Shown here: in pieces, positions 1 to 11,067 of the stretch | Numbering within the stretch: the first letter of the stretch is position 1 | Layout: each line of letters begins with the position of its first letter | From: Granulicella sp. L46 | Lineage (GTDB): Bacteria > Acidobacteriota > Terriglobia > Terriglobales > Acidobacteriaceae | Length of the DNA stretch: 64,000 nt | Assembly: GCF_009765785.1 (NCBI RefSeq) | Contig: NZ_LMUT01000003.1 | Span: forward strand, 421,570-485,569 | Reading direction: 5' to 3' | Notes under the pieces: model-generated | The model's database searches: none | What the model was told of the DNA's origin: nothing | What the model saw: the letters and a program-made list of their open reading frames with translations, nothing else | Translations under genes and position numbers: made by a program

Positions 1-567
1 GAACCCAACGATGAGATGCGTTCCCTCTGCAAGCAACTCCTCCCCACCTGGCCCCTCCTCGAAGTCCATAGCGCCATAGCCGAAGCCACCGGGCTCCTCG
101 ACGCTTCCGTCGACATGGTTGCCGCCGGCCGCGCCTTTCATTGGTTCGATATCCCGCGCGCGCTGACGGAATTCCGCCGCGTCCTCAAGCCCGATGGCTG
201 GTTAGTCCTCGTCTCACTAGGCCGCGACAAAGGTGAAGACCCGCAGTCACGCGACTTCGAACACTTGCTAACCCATCACGGCATCGATGACCACTACGCT
301 CGCGCCAGCTTCCGCGTCCACGAAAATCTTCACGAGTTCTTCGCCGCCGACCACCACCACTTCGAGATCGACGGACAACAGCAGCTCAATTGGGAAACAT
401 TTCTAGGCCAGACGATGTCCCTCTCCATCGTCCCCCAACCCGGCCACCCTCGCTCCGAAGACTTCCACCGCCTCCTGCGCGACTACTTCAACACCCACGC
501 CTCCAACGGCATCCTCACCGCACCCACCAAATGCTGGATCGACGCCGGCCGCCTCAGCACTCAATAA
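1..567 (+). CDS. Class I SAM-dependent methyltransferase, 5' end cut by window
   Basis: The frame is open from the first base of the window and runs 188 codons to the stop. The first residues read EPNDEMR, which in class I methyltransferases lies just after the glycine-rich SAM motif, so motif I and the start are outside the window. What remains shows the later parts of the fold: AGRAFHWFD (position about 40) and the FRRVLKPDGWLVLVS strand-turn-strand, both typical of Methyltransf_11/25-type enzymes. The substrate cannot be told. Its last 14 bases overlap the end of the convergent serine dehydratase gene. An ATG at position 16 is internal and unlikely to be the start. Family call sure, function unknown. 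Confidence 0.8.
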   Translation, partial: EPNDEMRSLCKQLLPTWPLLEVHSAIAEATGLLDASVDMVAAGRAFHWFDIPRALTEFRRVLKPDGWLVLVSLGRDKGEDPQSRDFEHLLTHHGIDDHYARASFRVHENLHEFFAADHHHFEIDGQQQLNWETFLGQTMSLSIVPQPGHPRSEDFHRLLRDYFNTHASNGILTAPTKCWIDAGRLSTQ

Positions 568-2050
568 TATTCAGCGCCAACCCCGCCAGACTCGTCTCCT
601 TATACCGCGACTGCATATCCATCCCCGTCCGGTACATCGTCTCAATCACCTGATCCAGCGACACCTTATGCACGCCCTGGTCATTCATCGCCAGCCGCGC
701 CGCATTCACCGCCTTCACCGCGCCCATCCCATTCCTCTCGATGCAAGGAATCTGCACCAACCCTCCAATCGGATCGCAGGTCATCCCAAGGTTATGCTCC
801 ATCGCAATCTCAGCGGCACCCTCGACCGCAGCATTGTCTCCGCCCAGCGCCGCCACTAACCCACCCGCAGCCATCGAGCACGCCACACCCACCTCGCCCT
901 GGCATCCCACTTCCGCGCCCGAGATGCTCGCATTCTCTTTGTACAAAATCCCAATCGCCGCCGCGGTCAAAAAATACCGCAGCAGCCCCGCCTCGCGTTC
1001 CGCATCCGAAATCTCGCTAGCTGCGTGGTGAACATAGTAATACGCAATCGCCGGAATCACTCCCGCCGCACCATTCGTAGGAGCCGTCACCACCCGCCCC
1101 CCCGCGGCATTCTCCTCATTCACCGCCATCGCCACCAACGTCACAGAATCCAACGGAGCCAGCGGATCTCTCGTCTTCCCATCCGCCTCCATCTTCGCCA
1201 ATCGTCGCGCCAACCCCGGAGCCCGACGCCGCACATTCAATCCTCCCGGCAGCGTTCCTTCGGTCGCGATCCCGCGCTCAATGCAATCCGACATCGCCTG
1301 CCACAACGTAAAAATCGCAGCCTTCACCCGACCCTCGCCCGTCAGCAACGCCTCCATTTGCGTCATCTTATTCCCTGGCCGCAGCGGCGACACAATCCGA
1401 TCGATCCGTCGCACAATCGTCGGGTCAGCGAGCAACGCCACCTCATTCGCCAACACCATCTCGGCAATCGAAAGCCCGCGCGCCTCTCCCAGCTTTAACA
1501 ACTCGTCCCCACTCGAAAACATGTAGGGCACATCGCGCTTCTTCGCGCCGCCATCTGCAGACGCAAACTCCTCCGCCGACAGAATGAATCCGCCGCCCAC
1601 CGAGTAGTACACCTGCGCAAACAAAGCCTTGCCACCCTTATCCAGCAACGTAAACCGCATCCCATTCGGATGCGTCACCACGCCAGCATCTGGATACATC
1701 TGCTCTCGATGAAATCTCAAATCCGCCGCCGGATCGAACCGCACTGCATGCTCGCCCAACAACTTCAACTCACCCGTAGCGCGCAGCCTCTCAATGCGCC
1801 CATCAATCGCATCCAGGTCCACCGTGTCAGGCGACTCCTCCAGCAGCCCCATCATTACCGCCCGGTCTGTCCCATGCCCAATCCCGGTCAGCGCCAGTGA
1901 CCCATACAAGTCGACCGTGATCGCCGCGCCAAACTCCCCCCTCGCCGCCAGCTCCCGCACAAACCGCAGCGAGGCCCGCATCGGTCCCACTGTATGCGAA
2001 CTCGAAGGCCCAATCCCAATCTTGAACAGCTCAAACAAACTCGTATGCAT
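554..2050 (-). CDS. sdaA: L-serine ammonia-lyase (iron-sulfur L-serine dehydratase), single chain
   Basis: Converts L-serine to pyruvate and ammonia with a [4Fe-4S] cluster. The 498 residues contain both halves of the enzyme: the N-terminal beta domain begins SLFELFKIGIGPSSSHTVGP (the typical SSSHT motif) and the C-terminal alpha domain has APTNGAAG and the cluster region with CQGEVG, CDPIGG and CIERNGMG, which supply the cysteine ligands. The protein ends in ...NIIEC; in type 2 serine dehydratases the C-terminal cysteine folds back into the active site and blocks it until serine displaces it, so this end residue is probably functional. A GGTGG-like sequence precedes the ATG. It converges on the methyltransferase. 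Confidence 0.95.
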   Translation of the reverse strand: MHTSLFELFKIGIGPSSSHTVGPMRASLRFVRELAARGEFGAAITVDLYGSLALTGIGHGTDRAVMMGLLEESPDTVDLDAIDGRIERLRATGELKLLGEHAVRFDPAADLRFHREQMYPDAGVVTHPNGMRFTLLDKGGKALFAQVYYSVGGGFILSAEEFASADGGAKKRDVPYMFSSGDELLKLGEARGLSIAEMVLANEVALLADPTIVRRIDRIVSPLRPGNKMTQMEALLTGEGRVKAAIFTLWQAMSDCIERGIATEGTLPGGLNVRRRAPGLARRLAKMEADGKTRDPLAPLDSVTLVAMAVNEENAAGGRVVTAPTNGAAGVIPAIAYYYVHHAASEISDAEREAGLLRYFLTAAAIGILYKENASISGAEVGCQGEVGVACSMAAGGLVAALGGDNAAVEGAAEIAMEHNLGMTCDPIGGLVQIPCIERNGMGAVKAVNAARLAMNDQGVHKVSLDQVIETMYRTGMDMQSRYKETSLAGLALNIIEC

Positions 2051-2083
2051 CGTCCACCCAGCCTGACATCCCGATTGTAGTCG

Positions 2084-2485
2084 TCACGCTTTCTTCCCCG
2101 CAGCCACCCGTTTTTTCCCCACACTCTTCTTCACAGCCTGCTCCGCCAGAACAGTATGAAACGCAGTCGACAGCGCACCCGCCAGCACACTTTCCGGCGC
2201 ATCCGCGCGCACCAGCGTCCCCCTCCGTCCCCATCCCCCTGGTGCGGCAGAGAAATACTCCGGAGCCTCCGCAAGAAACATCGCCTGCTGCTCCACACTC
2301 AGCTTCAGCGTACCCAACCCTTTCTGCCCATAGGCAAGCGTCGCAAAGATCTTCCCATTGATCCGAAAATCCGGCGCACCCATATGCGACGACTCCACTG
2401 CTCCCGGCATCGCAAGCGCCAGCCGCCGATACGCACTTACATCATGCAAAACCTCCTCGCTCTCCGCGCCCGCTCGTATCTTCAT
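2084..2485 (-). CDS. MmcQ/YjbR-family protein
   Basis: A 133-residue protein of the MmcQ/YjbR (DUF419) family, small single-domain proteins with a CyaY-like or double-wing fold of uncertain function. Visible family features are the ALAMPGAVESSHMGAPDFRINGKIFATL segment (positions about 26-54, the 'P...E...H..PDFRV.GKIFA' pattern) and a second strand region with GWGRRGTLVRAD. The tail is lysine-rich (KKSVGKKRVAAGKKA), which could contact nucleic acid. A GGAGG motif lies four bases before the ATG. It lies just upstream of sdaA on the same strand (33-base gap) and could share its transcript. Family call fairly sure, molecular role unknown. Confidence 0.8.
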   Translation of the reverse strand: MKIRAGAESEEVLHDVSAYRRLALAMPGAVESSHMGAPDFRINGKIFATLAYGQKGLGTLKLSVEQQAMFLAEAPEYFSAAPGGWGRRGTLVRADAPESVLAGALSTAFHTVLAEQAVKKSVGKKRVAAGKKA

Positions 2486-2560
2486 GCGTCCTCCATCACC
2501 GCAATCATTCTAAGACCGGTGCTACACTGACCGCATTCCTGCCTCAAGGATTCACCAGGC

Positions 2561-4153
2561 ATGCTCTTCAAGGCTCGCAGCGCCGCCGTTTACGGCATCG
2601 ACGCACACATCATCGACGTGGAAGTCGACTTCTCCGGCATCAAAACCCAGGAAGAAACCTTCGCCACCGTCGGCCTCCCCGACGCCGCTGTCCGCGAGTC
2701 GCGCGACCGCGTCCGCTCGGCCATCAAAAACTCCGGCTTCGACCTCCCTCCCACCCGCATCACCATCAACCTCGCCCCCGCCGACCTCAAGAAAGAAGGT
2801 TCCGGCTTCGATCTCCCCATCGCCATCGGCATCCTCGGTGCCTACGGCGCGCTCTCCATCAAAGACATCTCCGACTTCGTCCTCGTCGGCGAACTAGGCC
2901 TCGACGGCTCCCTCCGCGCCGTCCAGGGCATGCTGCCCATCGCCATCGCCGCCCGCGCCGCCGGCATCCACAATCTCGTCATCCCCGCCGCCAACGCGCG
3001 CGAAGCCGCCGTTGTCTCCGGAGTCAACGTCTACCCCGTCACCTCGCTCCTCGAAGTCCGCGAGCTGCTCAACTCCGCCGCTAACGGCAACATCTTCGCC
3101 CAGCCCCTCGTCGTCGACACCACCATCCTCCTCAACGAAGCCGTCGAGTATCAAGCCGACTTCCGCGACGTCCGCGGCCAGCACGTAGCCAAGCGCGCCC
3201 TCGAAGTCGCCGCCGCCGGTGGCCACAACATCCTCATGATCGGCCCGCCTGGCTCCGGCAAAACCATGCTCGCCAAGCGCCTCCCGTCGATCCTCACACC
3301 GCTGCGTTTCGAAGAAGCCCTCGAAACCACCAAGATCCACTCCGTAGCCGGCATCCTCAACCGCGACGAAGGCCTCGTCACCCACCGCCCCTTCCGCTCC
3401 CCCCACCACACCGTATCCGATGCCGGCCTCATCGGCGGTGGCATGATCCCGCGCCCCGGCGAAGTCTCTCTCGCGCACAACGGCCTCCTCTTCCTCGACG
3501 AGCTCCCCGAGTTCCCCCGCAACGTCCTCGAAGTCCTACGCCAGCCCCTCGAGGACGGTATGGTCACCATCTCCCGCGCCGCCATGTCCCTCTCCTTCCC
3601 GGCGCGCTTCATGCTAGCCGCCGCCATGAACCCCTGCCCTTGCGGCTACTTCAACGACAAGTCCCGCGAATGCATGTGCACCCCGCCCATGATCCAGCGC
3701 TACGTCAGCAAAGTCAGTGGCCCCCTCCTCGATCGCATCGACATCCACATCGAAGTCCCCGCGGTCCAATATAAAGAGCTCCGCAGCAACACTCCCGCTG
3801 AAGGCTCCGCCCAGATCCGCGCCCGCGTCCTCGCCGCTCGTGAGCTCCAGCACGCCCGGTTCTTGGAAACCCCCATTCGCACCAAGGGCTCCTCGCGCGC
3901 CCCCAGCCGCGCCATCTTTGCCAACGCCCAGATGTCCACCCAACAAATTCGCACCTTCTGCGAGCTCTCCACCGACGCCGAGCGCCTCCTCGAACGTGCC
4001 ATGCAGCAACAGGGCCTCAGCGCCCGCGCCCACGACCGCATCCTCAAGGTCGCCCGCACCATCGCCGACCTCGAAGCCGCCCCTTCCATCACCGTCCCCC
4101 ACATCGCCGAGGCCATCCAATACCGCACTCTCGACCGCAGTTACTGGTCCTGA
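2561..4153 (+). CDS. comM: YifB/ComM family Mg-chelatase-like AAA+ ATPase
   Basis: A hexameric branch-migration helicase that in naturally competent bacteria widens recombination tracts during transformation. The 530 residues show the N-terminal ChlI domain (1-190), Walker A GPPGSGKT (228-235), Walker B FLDE (311-314), a cysteine set CPCGYF...CMC (C359, C361, C371, C373) and the C-terminal Mg_chelatase_C domain (about 430-530). The length matches the family. A short AAGGA-like sequence lies before the ATG. It is divergent from the MmcQ gene. Whether this organism is competent cannot be judged here. Confidence 0.95.
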   Translation: MLFKARSAAVYGIDAHIIDVEVDFSGIKTQEETFATVGLPDAAVRESRDRVRSAIKNSGFDLPPTRITINLAPADLKKEGSGFDLPIAIGILGAYGALSIKDISDFVLVGELGLDGSLRAVQGMLPIAIAARAAGIHNLVIPAANAREAAVVSGVNVYPVTSLLEVRELLNSAANGNIFAQPLVVDTTILLNEAVEYQADFRDVRGQHVAKRALEVAAAGGHNILMIGPPGSGKTMLAKRLPSILTPLRFEEALETTKIHSVAGILNRDEGLVTHRPFRSPHHTVSDAGLIGGGMIPRPGEVSLAHNGLLFLDELPEFPRNVLEVLRQPLEDGMVTISRAAMSLSFPARFMLAAAMNPCPCGYFNDKSRECMCTPPMIQRYVSKVSGPLLDRIDIHIEVPAVQYKELRSNTPAEGSAQIRARVLAARELQHARFLETPIRTKGSSRAPSRAIFANAQMSTQQIRTFCELSTDAERLLERAMQQQGLSARAHDRILKVARTIADLEAAPSITVPHIAEAIQYRTLDRSYWS

Positions 4154-4622
4154 ATAACCGTTGAGAATTCCCAAAGCCGAACATAATCCCATTTTCGGTA
4201 ACAATTTCACCGCGTGTCCCAAAAAAAGGATTGACCCGGTACCACGCACGCAGTATCGTTCAAGTTGTAGTAAATCAGGGCCTGCTGTTCCCCTTCGAGA
4301 GCGAAAATGTTCCATTTTCCTGCTCGATTTACGGGTTCGGCCAGCGTCAATCCGCATATTCCTCCCAAATGTGGTGTTTCCCGTCGTTGTGAGGAATTTC
4401 GCGGTCTCCCGGACGTGGAGCGCCCTTGCATCAGCCGGCTAAGTCATTGTGCGGCAAGAACTTCCAGCAGGCTGAGTCCTGCGCCACTTTTGATGCGCCA
4501 TTTGTCCTCGTGCGCGCGTCTAATCAATAACCCCGGTTTGCTTTCGCGTCACTGCCCAGCAAGCCACGAAGCATCCGACCACCGGACGCCCGGAGCTTCG
4601 CATACCCCAGGAGACTCATTCC
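4154..4622. other. Intergenic stretch upstream of rpoZ
   Basis: About 470 bases separate comM from rpoZ. Short open frames exist on both strands but none has a ribosome-binding site, family motif or codon bias like the neighbours. No convincing terminator hairpin with a T-run follows comM. The region may contain the rpoZ promoter and a long leader, but I cannot place it. Confidence 0.4.
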
Positions 4623-4835
4623 ATGCGCTCAGATTTGATCTTTGGTGCTCTCACGCACGTGAATAACCGATATAAGCTCTGTCAACTTGCCTCCAAAGCA
4701 ACGCGCAAGCTGCACAAGCCCAATACCCGCCTGCAGGACACCACGAATGAGGTTCTAGATCGCTTCAAGGACACGGTTCCAATGGACCTGACAGTCGAAG
4801 ACGGCGTTCCCGCGCCGGAGCGCCGCGCCGCATAA
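4623..4835 (+). CDS. rpoZ: DNA-directed RNA polymerase subunit omega
   Basis: A 70-residue protein matching the conserved core of RNA polymerase omega, which helps fold and assemble the beta-prime subunit. The segment NRYKLCQLASKATRKL (positions 15-30) is the omega signature (NRY..v..aakrAR.l), and the following PNTRLQDTTNEVLDRF corresponds to the second helix. Acidobacterial omegas are short and diverge from the E. coli form. It lies 216 bases upstream of rho. The ATG follows a GGAGAC-like site 6 bases away. The small size means the call rests mainly on this one motif. Confidence 0.8.
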   Translation: MRSDLIFGALTHVNNRYKLCQLASKATRKLHKPNTRLQDTTNEVLDRFKDTVPMDLTVEDGVPAPERRAA

Positions 4836-5051
4836 TCTTTGCCGTCGCGCGGCTCTGGTCGCGTGACGGTAGTTTTCCTCACCCCGTTCTGATACGCTGT
4901 ACCGAATCCAACATCTCACTCCGCAACAGGCATATCACTCCCATTCGCAGTAGCTCCCCCGCTCAATCTTTCTGCTCGTCCGCTCCTCGGCACCCCCGTT
5001 CTAGCGTGATTCCGCACCACCCCCCTCGCCACATCCCATCCCGCAAAAAAT

Positions 5052-6323
<1,272 letters not shown>

Positions 6324-6351
6324 TTTCCTCAGGGTGGAAATAGCAGACGAA

Positions 6352-6378
6352 AAGGGCGCAGCCAAAAGCTGCGCCCTT
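6352..6378 (+). terminator. Intrinsic terminator after rho
   Basis: A perfect 11-bp stem (6352-6362 pairing with 6368-6378, core gggcgcagc/gctgcgccc) with a five-base loop CAAAA, followed by CGCTTTTGC. It lies 28 bases after the rho stop codon. The T-run is short, so termination may be partial. Because it lies between rho and the next signal peptide, it also argues against starting the next gene further upstream at 6334. Confidence 0.8.
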
Positions 6379-6435
6379 CGCTTTTGCATTTTGCGCCAAG
6401 CTTCTTCCTGCGGCTCACCTGATAGTCTGTCCCAA

Positions 6436-8160
6436 ATGACTCGAGCACTGCTGTTTGCCCTTGCCCTCACCACGTCCGTCGCCGCCCAAACACCGCTGCG
6501 CATCGAAGTCACCGTCCCCAGCGCGACCCCGCTCAACGGCCACCTCATCCTCGTCGTCGCCAAACTCCCCAAGCCTGGCGAAGAAGCAGAAGAACCGCGC
6601 AACCAGCTCCACGAAACCTACACCTCCGCAGAGGGCTTCGGCGTCGACGCCGACAACCTCGCCCCCAACACGCCCCTCGTCATCAACGCCTCGACCATCG
6701 GCTACCCGCTACCCAACCTCGCCGCTCTCGCTCCTGGCGACTATCTAGTCCAGGCCGTCTTCAACAAGTACGAAGCCTTCCACATGGCCAGCGGCAAAAC
6801 CCTCATGCTCCCGCCCGATCAGGGCGAAGGCCAGCACTGGAACCGAAAGCCCGGCAACCCCTACAGCGCTCCGGTCAAGCTCCACATCGACCCCACCTCT
6901 TTGACACCCATCAAGCTCACGCTCGACAAAATAATTCCCCCACTCCCCACGCCCGAAGACGATCTAGCTGCTCTCCAGAAATCCGATCCCGACGCGGCCC
7001 GCTACCTTCGCTTCATCCGGTTCCGCAGCGACAAGCTCAGCCGCTTCTACGGCCGCGACATGTACCTCGGCGCCTGGCTCATGCTGCCCGCCGGCTTCGA
7101 CGAGCACCCCGACGCCCACTACCCTCTCATCGTCTACCAGGACCACTTCCACAAAGGCATACTCAGTTTCAACAGCAAGCCCGCGCCCAACCCACACCCC
7201 GGCACCGGACCTCGCCCAGACCGCGGCCTCATCCTCTACCAAGCCTGGGCCAACGGCACCCTCCCGCACGTCCTCTTGCTCTACGTCCAGAACGCCAACC
7301 CCTACTACGACGACTCATACGCCGTCGACTCCGCCAACGTCGGCCCCTACGGCTCCGCGATTAACGACGAGCTCATCCCCGCGATAGAAAAGCAATTCCG
7401 CGGGATCGCCCAGGGCTGGGCCCGCGCCACTTACGGCGGCTCCACCGGCGGCTGGGAATCCCTGGCCACCCAGGTCTTTTACCCCGACATGTACAACGGC
7501 ACCTGGACCGCCTGCCCCGATCCCGTCGACTTCCACGCATACCAGAACATCAACCTCTACGACGACCCCAATGCCTTTGTCCGCAAGGGAGACTTCGGCG
7601 AAGTCCCCGTCGGCGGCGACCGCAAGACCGACGGCTCACTCATCGCCACCGCCGAGCAGGAATTCCGCTACGAGTATGTCCTCGGCACGCACGGCCGCAG
7701 CACCGACCAATGGGGCATATGGCAAGCCGTCTTTTCTCCCATCGGCCCCGACGGCTACCCTGCCCAGCCCCTCGACTCCCTCACCGGCCAGATCGACCCC
7801 AAAGTCGTCGCCTACTGGCATGACCATTACGACATCAATTCCATCCTCCAGCGTGACTGGCCCACCCTCGGCCCCAAGCTTGAGGGCAAACTCCACATCG
7901 CGGTAGGCGACGCCGATACCTACTTCCTCAACAACGCCGTCCACCTTCTGCAGAACTCCCTCGACGCCACCCGCAACCCCCACTCCGACGCCCAGTTCCA
8001 GTACGGTCCCGGCCAACCGCACTGCTATACCGGCGGCCCCTCCGAGTACACCATGCAGCAGAACAACGCCAACTGGCTGCAGCGCATTCTCCCCCAGATG
8101 ACCGCCCACATGTTAGCCACCGCTCCCGCCGGCGCCGACACGAAAAGCTGGATCTACTAA
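6436..8160 (+). CDS. Secreted alpha/beta-hydrolase-like (putative esterase) protein
   Basis: A 574-residue exported protein. I start it at 6436 because this ATG opens a clear signal peptide (MTRALLFALALTTSVAA, cleavage about residue 18-19); the frame stays open further upstream, but that part would overlap the rho terminator. The central and C-terminal part has alpha/beta-hydrolase features: YPLIVYQDHF strand, a nucleophile-elbow-like GGSTGGW (Ser about 336), and a late histidine in GQPHCYTGG. The N-terminal 200 residues look like a beta-sandwich accessory domain. This resembles esterase-D-like proteins of soil bacteria; the substrate is unknown. The hexamer GATAGT, nine bases before the ATG, could be a promoter -10 element. 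Confidence 0.65.
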   Translation: MTRALLFALALTTSVAAQTPLRIEVTVPSATPLNGHLILVVAKLPKPGEEAEEPRNQLHETYTSAEGFGVDADNLAPNTPLVINASTIGYPLPNLAALAPGDYLVQAVFNKYEAFHMASGKTLMLPPDQGEGQHWNRKPGNPYSAPVKLHIDPTSLTPIKLTLDKIIPPLPTPEDDLAALQKSDPDAARYLRFIRFRSDKLSRFYGRDMYLGAWLMLPAGFDEHPDAHYPLIVYQDHFHKGILSFNSKPAPNPHPGTGPRPDRGLILYQAWANGTLPHVLLLYVQNANPYYDDSYAVDSANVGPYGSAINDELIPAIEKQFRGIAQGWARATYGGSTGGWESLATQVFYPDMYNGTWTACPDPVDFHAYQNINLYDDPNAFVRKGDFGEVPVGGDRKTDGSLIATAEQEFRYEYVLGTHGRSTDQWGIWQAVFSPIGPDGYPAQPLDSLTGQIDPKVVAYWHDHYDINSILQRDWPTLGPKLEGKLHIAVGDADTYFLNNAVHLLQNSLDATRNPHSDAQFQYGPGQPHCYTGGPSEYTMQQNNANWLQRILPQMTAHMLATAPAGADTKSWIY

Positions 8161-8200
8161 CCAATTTTCTTAACCAACGCCTCGCCATCGTTCTTGCGTT

Positions 8201-9334
8201 TTACCCCCGCAGGGGATCCGCCTTCCCCACCTGCTCTCCCGAAGGAGCCGGCAAACTACCCTCCCCCGCCTGCGTCGACGACTCCCCCACCGCCCGATAC
8301 CGCATGTTCGGAAACGCCTCTGGATACTTCGCTTTCACCCACTCCATCATCTCTTCCCTCACCAAACATTGCAGGTTAAACGCCGTAGCCGAATCCTTCG
8401 CACTCATCAAACACCGCACCTCCATCGCCTGCGGAGTCAGGTTCGTCACCTGGCACGCCAACGCCACCTCATTCCACAGCTCCGACCCCTTCACCACCAC
8501 CTCCAGCTGCGCCCGCAGCTCCTTCACCGGCACCATGTAATCCAGGTACAAAAACACGTACGTAAGAATCGCCGAGCTCTCCCGAGTCCAGTTCGCAAAC
8601 GCATTCTCGATGAACCAACTCAGCGGCACAATCAGCCGCCGCAAGTCCCATATCTTGATCACCACATACGACGACGTGATCTCCTCAATCCGTCCCCACT
8701 CCCCCTGCACCACCACCACATCGTCAATTCGTATCGGCTCGCTGATCGCAATCTGCAACCCCGCTAGAAAGTTCGAGGCGGTAGACTTCGCCGCGGTCGC
8801 CAAAATCAGCGAGGCAATTCCCGCCGACGCCAGCAACCCGCTCCCGTACTCCCAGAGGCGCCGGTCGTCAAACGTCCACAGCAGCGCTGCAGCTGTCAGC
8901 ACCATCACAAATACAATCGCAATTCGCCGAAACACCTGGAACTGCGTATGAACCTTCCGCGCCCGCATATTATCCGCAGCCGTCAGGTCGTACTTGCGCA
9001 GCAGAAAGTCCTGCGCCACATACACCAGTCCAGTGCAGAACCACCCCAACGCCACTATCACCAACATGAACAGGCTATGCATGATCATGTGCCGAAATTT
9101 CCCCGACATAGTCGGCACAAACGGCAGTGCAATCCATACGCACGTCAGCAAAAAGATCGCGCGCGCCGGTCGTCCCAGGTGCCGCTGCAGTCCCCACCCC
9201 AGCTTCTTGCCCACCGCCGCGTCGCGTTTCAGCAAACGAAACAGCAAATAATGCACCAGGTTTGCCAGCACCAGCGCGCCGCAAAAGAGAAAGATCACGA
9301 CAAACCAAGGATGGTGGTGATACATCATCTTCAT
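8201..9334 (-). CDS. MscS-family mechanosensitive ion channel
   Basis: A 377-residue membrane protein that should open under hypo-osmotic stress. It has hydrophobic helices at about 10-32, 55-75, 80-105 and 135-160, then the pore helix and beta domain: ASAGIASLILATAAKSTASNFLAGLQIAISEPIRIDDVV followed by GEWGRIEEITSSYVVIKIWD and RLIVPLSWF, the best conserved MscS region. The C-terminus after about 350 is a low-complexity tail. AAGGAG lies eight bases before the ATG. It stands alone on the minus strand between two plus-strand genes. Confidence 0.93.
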   Translation of the reverse strand: MKMMYHHHPWFVVIFLFCGALVLANLVHYLLFRLLKRDAAVGKKLGWGLQRHLGRPARAIFLLTCVWIALPFVPTMSGKFRHMIMHSLFMLVIVALGWFCTGLVYVAQDFLLRKYDLTAADNMRARKVHTQFQVFRRIAIVFVMVLTAAALLWTFDDRRLWEYGSGLLASAGIASLILATAAKSTASNFLAGLQIAISEPIRIDDVVVVQGEWGRIEEITSSYVVIKIWDLRRLIVPLSWFIENAFANWTRESSAILTYVFLYLDYMVPVKELRAQLEVVVKGSELWNEVALACQVTNLTPQAMEVRCLMSAKDSATAFNLQCLVREEMMEWVKAKYPEAFPNMRYRAVGESSTQAGEGSLPAPSGEQVGKADPLRG

Positions 9335-9468
9335 AAGCCGAACTCCTTCACGGATGGGTTCATCCTTGCATAGTCAAATCGTTAGACGCCATCTTTCACT
9401 GCCCCGAAAATCCCTTCCTACGAATTCCCTCCCCTCCGAACCCGAATCCTCCGTCCCCGCGAAACATC

Positions 9469-9480
9469 TATACTTAAACG
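9469..9480 (+). promoter_or_regulatory. Candidate -10 element for a leaderless mRNA
   Basis: TATACT at 9469-9474 is a near-perfect -10 hexamer with only six bases between it and the ATG at 9481, so transcription would start at or next to the start codon. No Shine-Dalgarno motif is present and no convincing -35 box is seen. Confidence 0.45.
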
Positions 9481-11058
9481 ATGCCGCAGACTCAACTACC
9501 GCGTACACTAGGCCAGCTTCGCTCCTCTGAATTCACCCCCGAACGCGTCGGTCGCAGCGTCAAGGACGAGCTCCGCGACAACCTCATCGTGCGTCTCCGC
9601 GAGATCGCCCCCGGCGGCAAGCGCGAAGGCGAGTCCCTCTTCCCCCGCATCATCGGCTTCGACGACACCGTCGTCCCTCAAATCGTCAACGCCGTCCTCT
9701 CCCGCCACAACTTCATCCTCCTCGGCCTCCGCGGCCAGGCCAAGTCGCGCATCCTTCGCTCCCTCACCACCCTCCTCGACCCCCACTGCCCCTACGTCGC
9801 CGGTTCTGAACTCCGCGACAACCCGTACGCCCCGCTCAGCAAATTCTCCCGCGACCTCATCGCCTCGCTAGGCGACGACACCCCCATCGCCTGGATGACC
9901 CCGCGCGAGCGCTACGTAGAAAAGCTAGCCACACCCGACGTAACCGTTGCCGACCTCATCGGCGACGTCGACCCCATCAAGGCCGCCCGCTCCGGCCACG
10001 AGCTCGGCTCCGAGCTCACCATGCACTACGGCCTCCTTCCCCGCGCCAACCGGGGCATCTTCGCCATCAACGAAGTCCCCGACCTCGCCGGCAAAATTCA
10101 AGTCGCCCTCTTCAACATCATGCAGGAAGGCGACGTCCAGATTAAGGGTTACCCCGTCCGCCTCGAGCTCGACGTAGCCATCGTCTTCTCCGCCAACCCA
10201 GAGGACTACACAGCGCGCGGCAAAATCGTCACCCCCCTCAAGGACCGCATCGGCAGCGAAATCCGCACCCACTACCCCGAGTCCATCGACGAAGCCATCA
10301 GCATCACCGAGCAGGAAGCCTGGACTGAGCGCTCCTACGACCCCAGCAACAACGCCATCCAGAACATCATCATCCCGCACTACATCCGCCAGATCGTCGA
10401 GCAGGTAGCCTTCATCGCCCGCGAAGACAAGAAGGTCGACAAGCGCAGCGGCGTCTCGCAGCGCCTCCCGATCTCCACCATGGAACTGGTAGTCTCGAAC
10501 GCCGAACGCCGCGCATTAATCCACGGCGAGTCCCTCGTAGTCCCTCGCGTAGGCGACATCTTCGCCGCACTCCCCGGCATCACCGGCAAGATCGAACTGG
10601 AGTACGAAGGCGAGATGAAGGGTGCTGACATCGTCATCCGCGAGCTCATCCGCCAATCCGTCGCGAACATCTACGACACCTACTTCGCCGACGCCAACAC
10701 CCAGCAGATCGAGCAGTGGTTCAACCTAGGTGGCGCCGTCGAGCTCAACGACAAGCAGCCCGCACAATCCGTCTTCACCGAGCTCCACACCATCCAGGGC
10801 CTCTTCGAAAAACTCACACCCCTCAAGATCAACTCGCGCACCCCGGTAGAAGTAGCTGTCTCCGCAGCCGAGTTCCTCCTCGAAGGCATGACAGCCCACA
10901 AGAAAATCTCCCGTTCCGAAGCCCGCACCTTCACCGCTGGCGAAAAGCGCAAGCGCAACGAAGACGCCGCCAACTTAGGCGAGCGAGCCCGCGAACGCCT
11001 CCAGGACCGCGACATCGACGACATAGCCCGCAACCGCACACGCCGCGGTTTCAACTAG
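9481..11058 (+). CDS. MoxR/Mg-chelatase-like AAA+ ATPase
   Basis: A 525-residue AAA+ protein of the magnesium-chelatase I/MoxR type, thought to act as a chaperone working with a VWA protein. Its nucleotide site is atypical: the P-loop reads GLRGQAKS (82-89), with Ala where Gly is usual, and the Walker B stretch reads FAINE (194-198), with Asn in place of Asp. The sensor 1 region SANPEDYTARGKIVTPLKDR is intact, so the protein may still bind ATP. Its likely partner is the VWA protein at 14511-15737. No ribosome-binding site is seen; TATACT ends six bases before the ATG, suggesting a leaderless message. Confidence 0.85.
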   Translation: MPQTQLPRTLGQLRSSEFTPERVGRSVKDELRDNLIVRLREIAPGGKREGESLFPRIIGFDDTVVPQIVNAVLSRHNFILLGLRGQAKSRILRSLTTLLDPHCPYVAGSELRDNPYAPLSKFSRDLIASLGDDTPIAWMTPRERYVEKLATPDVTVADLIGDVDPIKAARSGHELGSELTMHYGLLPRANRGIFAINEVPDLAGKIQVALFNIMQEGDVQIKGYPVRLELDVAIVFSANPEDYTARGKIVTPLKDRIGSEIRTHYPESIDEAISITEQEAWTERSYDPSNNAIQNIIIPHYIRQIVEQVAFIAREDKKVDKRSGVSQRLPISTMELVVSNAERRALIHGESLVVPRVGDIFAALPGITGKIELEYEGEMKGADIVIRELIRQSVANIYDTYFADANTQQIEQWFNLGGAVELNDKQPAQSVFTELHTIQGLFEKLTPLKINSRTPVEVAVSAAEFLLEGMTAHKKISRSEARTFTAGEKRKRNEDAANLGERARERLQDRDIDDIARNRTRRGFN

Positions 11059-11067
11059 AGGCCTTCT

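Noticed and set aside
4207-4431. Possible minus-strand gene before rpoZ
   Set aside because: No ribosome-binding site, no family motif, composition like non-coding DNA.
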